64,000 bases of DNA from Flavobacteriales bacterium. GTDB taxonomy: Bacteria; Bacteroidota; Bacteroidia; Flavobacteriales; Flavobacteriaceae. A program made the position numbers and the translations under genes. Positions 16,441 to 25,110 of this stretch are shown piece by piece. A model generated the notes under the pieces. It did no database searches, was not told the DNA's origin, and saw only the letters and a list, made by a program, of their open reading frames with translations. The DNA lies in assembly GCA_020635875.1 (NCBI GenBank), contig JACJYY010000003.1, positions 310,001 through 374,000 on the forward strand. The letters run 5' to 3'. Position 1 is the stretch's first letter. Every line of letters starts with the position of its first letter.

Positions 16441-16654
16441 AAGAATTCTTTTTTCTTTTCCCATTGCCTCTGGTCTTTACTTTTTTGCATTGCCCAAAAA
16501 AGTAACAAAAAACTCTAGTCCTTGCGGCCTTCCGCTAAAAACTAACTTTTTACGCTAAAAGAAAAGAACTCACTTTGTTCAGACAGCTTTTCTTTTTTAA
16601 CGCTTTAAAAAGAAAGTTTTATTAACGCGTCATTCTTAATGGACGGTTTTTATT
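16441..16654 (-). repeat. Dispersed intergenic element, copy B
   Basis: This copy matches 13146-13310 in order: CCCATTGCC, GTCCTTGCGGCCTTCCGCTA, the hairpin stem AAAAGAAAAG (16557-16566) with CTTTTCTTTT (16587-16596), and CATTCTTAATGGACGG at the end. It has an extra near-palindrome, TTTACTTTTTTG with CAAAAAAGTAAC, at about 16476-16508. It ends right at the stop codon of the small membrane protein gene. Confidence 0.6.
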
Positions 16655-16834
16655 TTAGGAGATGTAAATAAGTAATGAGATTAGGATAGCGACTGCCATA
16701 ACAATTACAGTTCCGATACCAGTATTATATCTTGTTTTCTCATACTCCTTTGTTAAAAATTTTTTAGAAGAAGTTGGAGCAGGGTCAATTAGAGTTAGAA
16801 CAATAACACCAATGATTTCGAAAAAGTTTTTCAT
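16655..16834 (-). CDS. Small membrane protein (59 aa)
   Basis: ATG at 16832-16834 opens a 59-codon frame, MKNFFEIIGVIVLTLIDPAP and onward, with a hydrophobic N-terminal stretch and a clear C-terminal membrane helix (GTVIVMAVAILISLLIYIS). The hydrophobic pattern and lack of interruption support a real gene. Function is unknown. Confidence 0.55.
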   Translation of the reverse strand: MKNFFEIIGVIVLTLIDPAPTSSKKFLTKEYEKTRYNTGIGTVIVMAVAILISLLIYIS

Positions 16835-16865
16835 TGTACTGATTTAAAAAGAACCCTTTTAAACT

Positions 16866-16892
16866 AAAAAAGCTTCCCTTTATAGGAAAGCT
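16866..16892 (-). terminator. Possible terminator, minus strand
   Basis: On the minus strand AGCTTTCC and GGGAAGCT form an 8-bp stem (one wobble) followed by TTTTTT. It is the second hairpin downstream of tRNA-Asp. Confidence 0.45.
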
Positions 16893-16959
16893 CTTCATTG
16901 GTTAACAACCAAAATGAGTAATTCTCATTACTCACAACACAACATTTTAAATGTCTTTA

Positions 16960-16990
16960 AAAAAAGAAGCTCTTCGTTTGAAGAGCTCTT
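16960..16990 (-). terminator. Rho-independent terminator of tRNA-Asp
   Basis: On the minus strand the stem AGCTCTTC/GAAGAGCT (16980-16987 with 16968-16975) has a 4-base loop and is followed by TCTTTTTTT. It begins about 12 bases after the tRNA 3' end. Confidence 0.8.
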
Positions 16991-16998
16991 TTTTGAAG

Positions 16999-17072
16999 CG
17001 GTCTGGACGGGACTCGAACCCGCGACCCCATGCGTGACAGGCATGTATTCTAACCAACTGAACTACCAAACC
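16999..17072 (-). tRNA. tRNA-Asp (anticodon GTC)
   Basis: The 74-nt gene has acceptor stem GGTTTGG/CCAGACC (one wobble), D-arm AGTTCAGTTGGTTAGAA, anticodon loop CTGTCAC with GTC, and T-arm with GGGTTCGAGTCCC. The discriminator is G, as usual for tRNA-Asp. The 3' CCA is not encoded. It has its own promoter and terminator and marks the right edge of the accessory stretch. Confidence 0.95.
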
Positions 17073-17090
17073 GTTTGTTTTGTTCGCGGG

Positions 17091-17120
17091 CAAATATACG
17101 TTGCTTTTTGATATCAGCAA
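17091..17120 (-). promoter_or_regulatory. Promoter of tRNA-Asp
   Basis: On the minus strand, TTG (17118-17120), a 19-base spacer and TATATTTG (17091-17098) match both Bacteroidota promoter boxes. The tRNA starts 19 bases downstream of the -7 box. Confidence 0.75.
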
Positions 17121-17147
17121 GTGTTTTTTTGAAAAAAATACACAAAA

Positions 17148-18068
17148 TTATCTAAACTGTTGTTTTTCAATTAGGTAAGAGGTTATAATATTTTCAAAGG
17201 AATCCTGAATGGCTATCGGGATGTATTTGATTTTGTATTTAGAGCAAGTCAGTTTGATGTTATTGAAGTATTCTCTAACCTTTTCTTGGTATAGTTCCTG
17301 CACATTTTCGGCGTAAGCCTGAACCGTTTCGCCCGTTTCTATATCTACGAACTTTTTAGGAGCATCCGAAAACTCAAAATAAAATTCTTTTTCTCTGTCG
17401 TAGATATGGAAAACGACCACTTTATGGTTGTTGTATTTTAGGTGTTCCAGAGCATCAAACAATTCCTTGTCGTCTTCCATTTGGAAAAAATCCGTAAACA
17501 AAACAATCATCGAACGTTTGTGAACGTTTTCGGCAATTTGATGCAAAAATTTACTGATGTTCGTTTTTTTGGAAGTATAGGGTTTTTCTGTCAGTTGTTC
17601 CAATTGATTATACAGCATACGATAGTGTCTGTCGCTGCCTTTTTCAGGAGCATAGTAATCGTAATTTTCAGAAAAAACACTCAATCCAGCGGCATCTCGT
17701 TGTTTTTTGAGTAATTGCATCAGCACGGCTGCGCCCAATACAGCATAACCAATTTTGTTATCTGTAACAGATTTTGGTTTTTGAGGGTAGTGCATAGAAG
17801 GAGAGTTGTCTATAATAATATGACAACGCATATTGGTTTCTTCCTCGTATTGTTTGGTGTATAATTTCTCGGTACGGGCGTAGAGTTTCCAATCGATATT
17901 CTTGGTGCTTTCGCCGGTGTTATAAATTTTATGTTCAGAAAACTCAGAAGAAAATCCATGAAAAGGGCTCTTGTGCATTCCGGAAATAAAACCCTCTACA
18001 ATTTGATAGGCAATCAGCGAAAGGTTTTTGTATCTCCCGTTTTCTAATAAATAATGTTGTAAGTCCAT
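17148..18068 (-). CDS. DUF58 protein (vWA-like)
   Basis: The 306-aa protein has the DUF58 layout: an N-terminal stretch with GFSSEFSEHKIYNTGESTKN, then a vWA-like fold with the MIDAS-type motif IIIDNSPSM and later VLFTDFFQM. Family members are often encoded with MoxR ATPases and other vWA proteins; none of these is adjacent here. I chose ATG at 18066-18068 (MDLQHYLLEN) over a TTG two codons upstream. A TATATTTG box lies 17 bases before this start. Confidence 0.85.
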   Translation of the reverse strand: MDLQHYLLENGRYKNLSLIAYQIVEGFISGMHKSPFHGFSSEFSEHKIYNTGESTKNIDWKLYARTEKLYTKQYEEETNMRCHIIIDNSPSMHYPQKPKSVTDNKIGYAVLGAAVLMQLLKKQRDAAGLSVFSENYDYYAPEKGSDRHYRMLYNQLEQLTEKPYTSKKTNISKFLHQIAENVHKRSMIVLFTDFFQMEDDKELFDALEHLKYNNHKVVVFHIYDREKEFYFEFSDAPKKFVDIETGETVQAYAENVQELYQEKVREYFNNIKLTCSKYKIKYIPIAIQDSFENIITSYLIEKQQFR

Positions 18069-18084
18069 CGCCAAGCTTTAAAAA

Positions 18085-18092
18085 CAAATATA
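18085..18092 (-). promoter_or_regulatory. Putative promoter of the DUF58 gene
   Basis: TATATTTG on the minus strand fits the TAnnTTTG consensus and ends 17 bases before the chosen ATG. No good -33 box was found. Confidence 0.45.
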
Positions 18093-18113
18093 GTTTTATT
18101 TGCTGTTTTTGGA

Positions 18114-19301
18114 TTACTCCAAATTCTCGTTAAACGAAGAAGGTAATAATTGAGGGATGAATTTTATGAGAATAGGTAAAATCAAACTGCCTCCAGGTAC
18201 AAGGAATATTGCCAAAGCTGGAATGGTCTTACACAAGTTGATGGTGTGTTTTTTGAGTCTTTGTTTTTCCTCTTTGTTAAGGCTGTGCACCGTGGATTTA
18301 GAGGCCAAAAACATCAGGTCTTTATTGTTTTTGAGTTCCTTAACGATTTTCTTTTTGTTTCGTTTTAGAAGATTGAGTACAGTTTGAGTGGTGTGGTTAT
18401 AAAAATTTATAACGGGGTTCTTTGGGTCAAAAAAATGAATCTGATTTTTATGTGTTTTGACAAATTGATAAATGGACTCAATATTAGTTGTGTAGTCTTC
18501 TTTGGGGATATTCAGAAGCGTTGCTATTGAATCAATCGTATCTATTTCCAGAGGATTTAAAGCCGTATCTGTTTGTAAACATAAAATGCAAATGTCTAAT
18601 AAGTAGTTGCGTTCGATTTCCGAAGAGAAATAATTGATATCAATATTCTCAACGGCAAAAAACGTTGTGTTTTCAAAATTGGATAAACGCAAAGAGTCTT
18701 CAAGAAGTTTAATGAAATATTCGTCTTGTTCTGTATGGACTTGTTTTTTTTGGAGTGTGATAGAAACCACCGACATAATGGCTAATTCAAACTTGGAGAA
18801 GTAGTTTGTGGGTAGAGTTTTTTCGTCTAGATATTTGACAAAAGCCAGCACATCAACAAATAATATGGCATTGGTTGCCATGTGATAAAAGTTTTTGTTG
18901 ATGATTTTGTTTTTAGTTTCTATGCGTTCATCAATGATTTTTTCGATTCGGTGAGATTTGTTTTCGCTGGAGCTAAAAAGCGTACTGAACGAAAAGCGCG
19001 ATTCATGGATGTTTTTATAAAACGCATAAAGTTGTTCGATAAAAGCATTTGGGGAGCTGTCTTTTTTAATGCATAAGAAAACATGGTGCATGGTGCTGAT
19101 CAGGGCAACCTTTGTCAATTCTTCCGAAGTCCAGCCCGAAGCATCAATGGGTTCAAGTGGAAGTAAACTAATGGTGTTTCCTAAAGCAAAACCCGTTTCC
19201 CGAGAAAGAGTGTAAATTTCTGATAAAGAGGAAGCTACTTGCGTATTGTTGGTGTGTGTTTGCAAGTATTTTTCAATCCAATTATGCGAAGAAGGATCCA
19301 T
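18114..19301 (-). CDS. LETM1-related biofilm-associated protein
   Basis: The 395-aa protein is largely helical and ends in a LETM1-like segment (TIPALAIFLVPGGSLILPIL then IKFIPQLLPSSF). Flavobacterial homologues are named LETM1-related biofilm-associated protein; the molecular role is not established to my knowledge. I chose ATG at 19299-19301 (MDPSSHNWIEKY) because the upstream TTG at 19326-19328 falls inside a promoter-like TACTTTTG. It is divergent from rpoD. Confidence 0.75.
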   Translation of the reverse strand: MDPSSHNWIEKYLQTHTNNTQVASSLSEIYTLSRETGFALGNTISLLPLEPIDASGWTSEELTKVALISTMHHVFLCIKKDSSPNAFIEQLYAFYKNIHESRFSFSTLFSSSENKSHRIEKIIDERIETKNKIINKNFYHMATNAILFVDVLAFVKYLDEKTLPTNYFSKFELAIMSVVSITLQKKQVHTEQDEYFIKLLEDSLRLSNFENTTFFAVENIDINYFSSEIERNYLLDICILCLQTDTALNPLEIDTIDSIATLLNIPKEDYTTNIESIYQFVKTHKNQIHFFDPKNPVINFYNHTTQTVLNLLKRNKKKIVKELKNNKDLMFLASKSTVHSLNKEEKQRLKKHTINLCKTIPALAIFLVPGGSLILPILIKFIPQLLPSSFNENLE

Positions 19302-19325
19302 TTTTAATGCCTTTATTTGACGAGT

Positions 19326-19333
19326 CAAAAGTA
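19326..19333 (-). promoter_or_regulatory. Putative promoter of the LETM1-related gene
   Basis: TACTTTTG on the minus strand lies 25 bases before the ATG at 19301. It decides the start choice, since the longer frame would begin inside it. Confidence 0.5.
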
Positions 19334-19447
19334 CAGTAAATTATTTTTTGTGAAATAAAATAAAAAAAACTAAAATTTTTGTAACCTTTTGATTGCTATG
19401 TGCGTATAATAAACTCATGTTTAACCTAAAAATGCAATTATTATACT

Positions 19448-20311
19448 ATGAGACAACTGAAAATCACCAAACAGGTTACCAATAGAGAAACGGCGTCATT
19501 AGACAAATATTTACAGGAAATTGGTAAGGTTGATTTAATTACAGCAGATGAAGAAGTGGAGTTGGCTCAGCGTATAAAAGCTGGAGATCAGAGAGCTTTA
19601 GAGAAATTGACAAAAGCGAATTTGCGTTTTGTGGTGTCGGTATCAAAACAATATCAAAATCAAGGATTGACTCTTCCAGATTTGATTAATGAAGGGAATT
19701 TGGGATTGATAAAAGCAGCCATGCGTTTTGACGAAACTAGAGGTTTTAAATTTATTTCGTATGCAGTATGGTGGATTCGTCAATCGATTTTGCAAGCCTT
19801 GGCTGAGCAATCTCGTATTGTGCGTTTGCCGTTGAACAAGATTGGTTCGATCAACAAAATCAACAAAATGTATGCGATTTTGGAACAATCGAACGAAAGA
19901 CCGCCATCAGCGGAAGAAATTGCACGTGAGTTAGACATGACAGTAAATGATGTAAAAGAGAGTATGAAAAACTCAGGACGTCATTTGTCGATGGATGCGC
20001 CATTAGTACAAGGAGAGGATTCTAACTTGTATGATGTATTGCGTTCAGGAGAATCTCCTAATCCAGATCGTGAGCTTATTTCTGAGTCATTAAGAACAGA
20101 GATTGAGCGTGCTCTAGAGACAATTACTCCTCGTGAGGCAGACGTAGTGCGTTTGTATTTTGGCTTAGGCGATCAACATCCGATGACTTTGGAGGAAATT
20201 GGAGAAACGTTTGATTTAACACGTGAGCGTGTGCGTCAGATTAAAGAGAAAGCAATTCGTAGATTGAAGCATACTTCTCGCAGTAAAATATTGAAAACTT
20301 ACTTAGGGTAA
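19448..20311 (+). CDS. rpoD: Primary sigma-70 factor
   Basis: The 287-aa protein is the housekeeping sigma of Bacteroidota, which lacks region 1.1 and the long non-conserved insert. Region 1.2 begins near ETASLDKYLQEIGKVDLI. Region 2 holds LPDLINEGNLGLIKAAMRFD and FISYAVWWIRQSI for -10 binding. Region 3 is DMTVNDVKESMKNSGRHLSM, and region 4 ends with TLEEIGETFDLTRERVRQIK for -35 contact. This sigma recognises the TTG-N19-TAnnTTTG promoters seen through the window. It is monocistronic, with a strong terminator after it. Confidence 0.97.
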   Translation: MRQLKITKQVTNRETASLDKYLQEIGKVDLITADEEVELAQRIKAGDQRALEKLTKANLRFVVSVSKQYQNQGLTLPDLINEGNLGLIKAAMRFDETRGFKFISYAVWWIRQSILQALAEQSRIVRLPLNKIGSINKINKMYAILEQSNERPPSAEEIARELDMTVNDVKESMKNSGRHLSMDAPLVQGEDSNLYDVLRSGESPNPDRELISESLRTEIERALETITPREADVVRLYFGLGDQHPMTLEEIGETFDLTRERVRQIKEKAIRRLKHTSRSKILKTYLG

Positions 20312-20334
20312 GTAGCTCAAAAAAGAGGTGAAAA

Positions 20335-20360
20335 GGCGTTGGTTATCAACGCCTTTTTTT
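20335..20360 (+). terminator. Terminator of rpoD
   Basis: GGCGTT and AACGCC form a stem around a 7-base loop, followed by seven T. Confidence 0.85.
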
Positions 20361-20418
20361 ATGCTAAAAAGTTTATAAACTGTTGATATAAAAAAGTGTA
20401 ATAGGGGTTACTTTTGAT

Positions 20419-20426
20419 TATCTTTG
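20419..20426 (+). promoter_or_regulatory. Putative promoter of rpe
   Basis: TATCTTTG followed by C fits the -7 consensus and lies 16 bases before the ATG of rpe. The -33 box is unclear. Confidence 0.55.
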
Positions 20427-20442
20427 CAGAAATTTTTACACT

Positions 20443-21093
20443 ATGAAACCTATAATTGCTCCTTCCGTATTGGCGGCTGATTTTGCCAACCTACAAAGAG
20501 ATGTCGAAATGATTAATGTTAGCGAAGCTGATTGGTTTCATATTGATATTATGGATGGCGTTTTTGTGCCTAATATATCTTTTGGAATGCCTGTGTTGGA
20601 GGCGATTAATAAGCACGCTAACAAGACTATTGATGTGCATTTAATGATTGTTGATCCAGATCGATACATTAAGACTTTTGCAGACTTAGGGGCAGATATC
20701 TTAACCGTGCATTATGAGGCGTGTACACATTTACATCGTTCGTTACAAGCAATTAAGGCGGAGGGAATGAAAGCAGGTGTGGCTATTAATCCACATACGA
20801 GTGTTAATTTGTTGGAAGATGTGATTAATGATATTGATTTAGTTTGTGTTATGAGTGTGAATCCAGGTTTTGGAGGGCAGTCGTTTATTGAAAATACCTA
20901 CTCAAAAGTAAAAGCCTTGAAAGAGATTATCAAAAAGAAAGGAGCGAGTACAGTTATTGAAATTGATGGGGGAGTGACAACAGCTAATGCAAGACAATTA
21001 ATTGATGCAGGAGCAGATGTGTTAGTGGCAGGAAGTTTTGTCTTTAAATCAGACGATCCTAAGCGTACTATTTTGGACTTAAAAAACAGCTAA
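20443..21093 (+). CDS. rpe: Ribulose-phosphate 3-epimerase
   Basis: The 216-aa TIM-barrel enzyme interconverts ribulose 5-phosphate and xylulose 5-phosphate in the pentose phosphate pathway. Metal and catalytic motifs are visible: FHIDIMDGVFVPN, DVHLMIVDP, VMSVNPGFGGQSF and EIDGGV. Length is normal. A full promoter for purH follows, so rpe is transcribed on its own. Confidence 0.97.
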   Translation: MKPIIAPSVLAADFANLQRDVEMINVSEADWFHIDIMDGVFVPNISFGMPVLEAINKHANKTIDVHLMIVDPDRYIKTFADLGADILTVHYEACTHLHRSLQAIKAEGMKAGVAINPHTSVNLLEDVINDIDLVCVMSVNPGFGGQSFIENTYSKVKALKEIIKKKGASTVIEIDGGVTTANARQLIDAGADVLVAGSFVFKSDDPKRTILDLKNS

Positions 21094-21110
21094 TTTACCT
21101 ATTTTAAACT

Positions 21111-21141
21111 TTTGATACACAGTGGTAAATTCATACTTTTG
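21111..21141 (+). promoter_or_regulatory. Promoter of purH
   Basis: TTTG (21111-21114), a 19-base spacer and TACTTTTG (21134-21141) give the best match in the window to the Bacteroidota -33/-7 consensus. The ATG of purH is 24 bases downstream. Confidence 0.8.
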
Positions 21142-21164
21142 CCATTCCTTAAAAATCTATATTT

Positions 21165-22691
21165 ATGAGTACTACAAAAAAAATTAATTCAGCCCTAATT
21201 TCAGTTTTTTATAAAGACGGTCTAGAAGATTTAGTGAAGAAGTTACATGAACAAAAAGTGACGATTTATTCTACTGGAGGTACCGAGAAATTTATAAGCG
21301 AATTAGGGATACCTGTAGTACCAGTTGAAGAGGTAACGGATTATCCGTCTATCTTAGGGGGGCGTGTAAAAACGTTACACCCAAAAGTGTTTGGAGGAAT
21401 TTTGAACAGACAAGACAATGAAAGTGACGTGGCACAAATGGAGGCGTATGCTATCCCGCAATTGGATTTGGTGATTGTTGATTTATATCCTTTTGAGAAA
21501 ACAGTAGCCTCAGGTGCTTCTGAAGCTGACATTGTAGAGAAAATTGATATTGGAGGGATTTCATTGATTCGTGCAGCAGCCAAAAATTTTAAAGATACAG
21601 TGTGTATTTCGTCAACTCAGGATTATGCTGAGTTATTACAGTTGATCACTGAACAAGACGGTTGTACTACTCTGGAAGACAGAAAGAAATTTGCCGCTAA
21701 ATCATTTCATGTGTCGTCCAATTACGATACAGCAATTTTCAACTACTTTAATACGGAGGATACCTACTACAAAGAAAGTAAAGCTGATGGCCAGGTATTA
21801 CGCTACGGCGAAAATCCACACCAAAAAGGGTTGTTCTTTGGAGAATTTGATGCGATTTTCACTAAAGTTCACGGCAAGGAGTTGTCTTATAATAACTTGT
21901 TGGATGTTGATGCGGCAGTAAATATGATGGAGGAGTTTAAAAATGACGGGCCGACTTTCGCTATTTTAAAACATAATAATGCTTGTGGTTTAGCGTCTAG
22001 ACCAACGCTTAAAGAAGCGTATTTGGATGCCTTAGCAGCAGATCCTACATCGGCTTTTGGCGGTGTGTTGATGGGAAATAAAAAAATGGATTTGGCTACA
22101 GCCGAAGAAGTAAACAAGTTGTTCTGTGAAGTGGTAATTGCACCAGGGTATGACGAAGATGCGTTAGCGGTGTTAACACAAAAGAAAAATAGAATCATAT
22201 TAATCAAAAAGGATGTTGAATTACCATCTAAAATGGTGCGTACCTGTTTGAATGGTTTGTTGGTTCAAGATAGAGATAATATCACGGATAGTGAAGAAAT
22301 CATAAAAACAGTAACACTAACAGCACCAACAGAGCAAGAAATTAAAGATTTGATTTTTGCTTCTAAGATTTGCAAACACACTAAGTCTAATACGATTGTA
22401 TTTGCAAAAGATGGACAATTAATTGCATCTGGTACGGGTCAGACGTCTAGAGTAGATGCATTGATGCAAGCTATTGAAAAGGCTAATACATTTGGGTTGA
22501 GTTTAAAAGGTGCAGTTATGGCGAGTGATGCTTTCTTCCCTTTTCCTGATTGTGTGGAGTTGGCAGACAAAGCAGGAATCACAGCTGTGATTCAGCCAGG
22601 GGGTTCAATTAAAGACGAGTTAAGTATTCAATATTGTAACGAAAACAAAGTTTCGATGGTGTTTACTGGAGTGCGTCATTTTAAACATTAA
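21165..22691 (+). CDS. purH: Bifunctional AICAR transformylase/IMP cyclohydrolase
   Basis: The 508-aa enzyme carries out the last two steps of IMP synthesis. The N-terminal MGS-like cyclohydrolase domain covers about residues 1-140 (KINSALISVFYKDGLEDLVK, STGGTEKF, GGRVKTLHPKVFGGIL). The C-terminal transformylase domain holds LRYGENPHQKG, ILKHNNACGLA with the catalytic Lys-His pair, and DAFFPFPDCVE. Length is normal. It is expressed from its own promoter. Confidence 0.97.
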   Translation: MSTTKKINSALISVFYKDGLEDLVKKLHEQKVTIYSTGGTEKFISELGIPVVPVEEVTDYPSILGGRVKTLHPKVFGGILNRQDNESDVAQMEAYAIPQLDLVIVDLYPFEKTVASGASEADIVEKIDIGGISLIRAAAKNFKDTVCISSTQDYAELLQLITEQDGCTTLEDRKKFAAKSFHVSSNYDTAIFNYFNTEDTYYKESKADGQVLRYGENPHQKGLFFGEFDAIFTKVHGKELSYNNLLDVDAAVNMMEEFKNDGPTFAILKHNNACGLASRPTLKEAYLDALAADPTSAFGGVLMGNKKMDLATAEEVNKLFCEVVIAPGYDEDALAVLTQKKNRIILIKKDVELPSKMVRTCLNGLLVQDRDNITDSEEIIKTVTLTAPTEQEIKDLIFASKICKHTKSNTIVFAKDGQLIASGTGQTSRVDALMQAIEKANTFGLSLKGAVMASDAFFPFPDCVELADKAGITAVIQPGGSIKDELSIQYCNENKVSMVFTGVRHFKH

Positions 22692-22698
22692 TTTTTTT

Positions 22699-22706
22699 TA
22701 TATTTG
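22699..22706 (+). promoter_or_regulatory. Putative promoter of the mre operon
   Basis: TATATTTG lies 8 bases after the purH stop and 42 bases before the mreB ATG. A -33 box is not clear. Confidence 0.45.
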
Positions 22707-22748
22707 TTGCTAATCGCTTTATTTAACAAATAATTCCTGATAATACTT

Positions 22749-23777
22749 ATGGGTTTTTTTGACTTCATGACCGAGGATATTGCTATAGATCTTGGAACCG
22801 CAAATACGCTAATCATTCATAACGGTAAGGTTGTAGTGGATACGCCTTCTATAGTAGCAAGAGATAGGAGGAATGGTGAAATCATTGCGGTAGGTCGTGA
22901 GGCGAGTCTAATGCATGGAAAAACACATGAAAGCATAAAAACTATACGCCCGTTAAAAGATGGAGTAATTGCAGATTTTGATGCTTCGGAAAAAATGATC
23001 AGCATGTTGATTAAAAGTATTCCTGCTTTGAATCGAAAATTTATTGCCCCTGCCTTACGAATGGTGATTTGTATTCCTTCTGGAATTACTGAGGTGGAGA
23101 TGCGTGCGGTAAAAGAATCGGCGGAACGTGTAAATGGAAAAGAGGTGTATTTGATTCACGAGCCTGTTGCAGCAGCCATCGGTATTGGAGTGGAGATTAT
23201 GCAGCCTAAAGGAAATATAATCATTGACATCGGAGGAGGAACTACTGAGATTGCTGTAATTGCTTTAGGGGGAATTGTTTGTGATAAATCAGTAAAAGTG
23301 GCGGGTGACGTATTTACTAATGATATTGTGTATTACATGCGTACGCAACACAATTTATCAGTAGGAGAAAGTACGGCTGAAAAAATAAAAATTCAAGTGG
23401 GTTCGGCTACCGAAACTCTTGATACGCCGCCAGAAGATATGTCTGTTCAAGGAAGAGACTTATTGACAGGAAAACCAAAAGAGGTGGATGTTTCATATAG
23501 AGAGATAGCCAAAGCGTTAGATAAATCCATCTTACGTATCGAGGATGCTGTGATGGAGACTTTGTCTCAAACGCCACCAGAGTTAGCAGCCGATATTTAT
23601 AATACGGGGATTTATTTAGCAGGAGGAGGTTCGTTGTTAAGAGGATTGGATAAGCGTATTTCTCAAAAGACGGATTTACCAGTATATATTGCTGAAGATC
23701 CACTTAGAGCTGTAGTTAGAGGAACAGGTATTGCTTTGAAAAACTTGACTAAATACAAGAACATCTTAATAAAATAG
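22749..23777 (+). CDS. mreB: Rod-shape-determining actin homologue MreB
   Basis: The 342-aa actin-fold ATPase forms membrane-bound filaments that guide lateral wall synthesis. Motifs seen: IAIDLGTANTLI (phosphate 1), IIIDIGGGTTEIAVI (phosphate 2), LAGGGSLLRGLD (adenosine). An amphipathic N terminus (MGFFDFMTED) is present. First gene of the shape operon mreB-mreC-mreD-mrdA-rodA; mreC starts 8 bases after its stop. Confidence 0.97.
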   Translation: MGFFDFMTEDIAIDLGTANTLIIHNGKVVVDTPSIVARDRRNGEIIAVGREASLMHGKTHESIKTIRPLKDGVIADFDASEKMISMLIKSIPALNRKFIAPALRMVICIPSGITEVEMRAVKESAERVNGKEVYLIHEPVAAAIGIGVEIMQPKGNIIIDIGGGTTEIAVIALGGIVCDKSVKVAGDVFTNDIVYYMRTQHNLSVGESTAEKIKIQVGSATETLDTPPEDMSVQGRDLLTGKPKEVDVSYREIAKALDKSILRIEDAVMETLSQTPPELAADIYNTGIYLAGGGSLLRGLDKRISQKTDLPVYIAEDPLRAVVRGTGIALKNLTKYKNILIK

Positions 23778-23785
23778 ACCGATAG

Positions 23786-24607
23786 ATGCGAAGAATGGTG
23801 TCTTATATCATTGAAAACAGTAATCAGTTACTGTTTTTTTTGCTTTTAGGGTTTTCTATCGTGATAACGATACAGCATCATTCCTACTACAGGAGTCAGC
23901 TAGTAGGGTCAGTTAATGACGTGAACGGGGATATCGCTCAAGAAATTTATAGGTTTAGGAAGTACCTTTATTTGAGAAAGGAAAACCAAATTTTACATCG
24001 TGATAATCTGTACTTAAAAAAACAACTACTCAATCCAAAAACAACTCAAGGTTTTTCTTCTATTTTAAAGGAAGATGAGAAAGTGCAATATGAAGTGTTT
24101 TCTTGTGACGTAATACGAAATTCATTTAATTCATACAGGAACTTTTTATTACTTAACATAGGAAGTAATAAAGGCATAAAGCCAGATATGGGAGTTTTCA
24201 ATAGCAAGGGAGTTATCGGTGTCGTTGAGAGAGTGTCTGATAATTACTCGTCGGCAACTAGTGTTTTACATAGTAAAACCGAAATCAATGCTATTGTACA
24301 GGGCACTAATCACTTTGGTACATTAAAATGGGACGGAGCTGATTACCGATTTATGCAGTTAATTGATGTACCTAGTGTTGCTCAAATTGCAGTAGGCGAT
24401 CAAATTGTGACGGGAGGGATGTCTGCAATATTTCCACCTAATATTCCTATTGGGGTAATAGCTGAGATAAAAAAGGAAGTTAATTCTAATTATTATATCA
24501 TCCAGGTTAAATTACATAACGATATGACCAATTTAGGTCATGCTTATGTAATTCATAATATACATCAAAAGGAAATTCTTCAATTACAACAAGAAACAGA
24601 AAAATAA
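23786..24607 (+). CDS. mreC: Rod-shape-determining protein MreC
   Basis: The 273-aa protein has one N-terminal membrane helix (about 14-29), a short coiled coil (about 45-75) and the paired beta-barrel domains (LLLNIGSNKGIKPDMGVFN, GVIGVVERVSDNYSSATSVL, VGDQIVTGGMSAIFPPNIPI). It is a periplasmic scaffold of the elongasome that activates PBP2-RodA. Its stop overlaps the mreD start by one base. Confidence 0.95.
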   Translation: MRRMVSYIIENSNQLLFFLLLGFSIVITIQHHSYYRSQLVGSVNDVNGDIAQEIYRFRKYLYLRKENQILHRDNLYLKKQLLNPKTTQGFSSILKEDEKVQYEVFSCDVIRNSFNSYRNFLLLNIGSNKGIKPDMGVFNSKGVIGVVERVSDNYSSATSVLHSKTEINAIVQGTNHFGTLKWDGADYRFMQLIDVPSVAQIAVGDQIVTGGMSAIFPPNIPIGVIAEIKKEVNSNYYIIQVKLHNDMTNLGHAYVIHNIHQKEILQLQQETEK

Positions 24608-25110
24608 TGGGCAAAACTATCTTGTTAAATAGCGTTCGTTTTCTGGGGTTATTGGTCTTTCAGGTGTTGGTCTTTAATAAGATAAATCTTTTTGGTTATA
24701 TAAGCCCCTATCCTTATATCTTATTTGTTATTTTGTTTCCCGCATCATGGAATATGAAAATATTGTTGGTCACTTCTTTTTTGATGGGGTTTTGTATTGA
24801 TTTATCGTTAGATTCAGGGGGTGTACATGCATTGTCCTCTTTATTGATAGCTTATAATAGAAATAATATTTTTAATCTGTTTTTTGGTTCAACCTATGAG
24901 AATCAAACACTAGATCTCAAAAAACCCTCATCTGCCAACATGTTTAAATATGTTTTGATAGTTATTTTATTGCATCATTTCATAGTATTCGCAGTTAGCA
25001 TTTTTAGTTTTACTCATATATTGGATGTATTGACAAGAACTTTTATGTCTACTGTTTTTACCTTTGCGTTAGTATCACTGATGTTGGTGTATTATAAAAA
25101 TAAACGATGA
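24607..25110 (+). CDS. mreD: Rod-shape-determining membrane protein MreD
   Basis: The 167-aa integral membrane protein has about five hydrophobic helices and no large soluble part. It includes the typical INLFGYISPYPYILFVILFP and DLSLDSGGVHALSSLLIAY. It belongs to the elongasome. It overlaps mreC by 1 base and mrdA by 4 bases, indicating translational coupling. Confidence 0.9.
   Translation: MGKTILLNSVRFLGLLVFQVLVFNKINLFGYISPYPYILFVILFPASWNMKILLVTSFLMGFCIDLSLDSGGVHALSSLLIAYNRNNIFNLFFGSTYENQTLDLKKPSSANMFKYVLIVILLHHFIVFAVSIFSFTHILDVLTRTFMSTVFTFALVSLMLVYYKNKR

Noticed and set aside
6883..17072. A tRNA-Asp-targeted genomic island covering the accessory stretch
   Set aside because: The tRNA lies at the right edge, but there is no integrase and I found no second copy of the tRNA 3' end near the left edge at about 6870-6890.
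16914..17111. Plus-strand open frame of 65 codons over the tRNA
   Set aside because: It covers the tRNA-Asp antisense and its terminator; translations over tRNA genes of this kind are a common false call.
18157..18387. Plus-strand frame inside the LETM1-related gene
   Set aside because: It is a shadow of the minus-strand gene, with no start context and no independent support.
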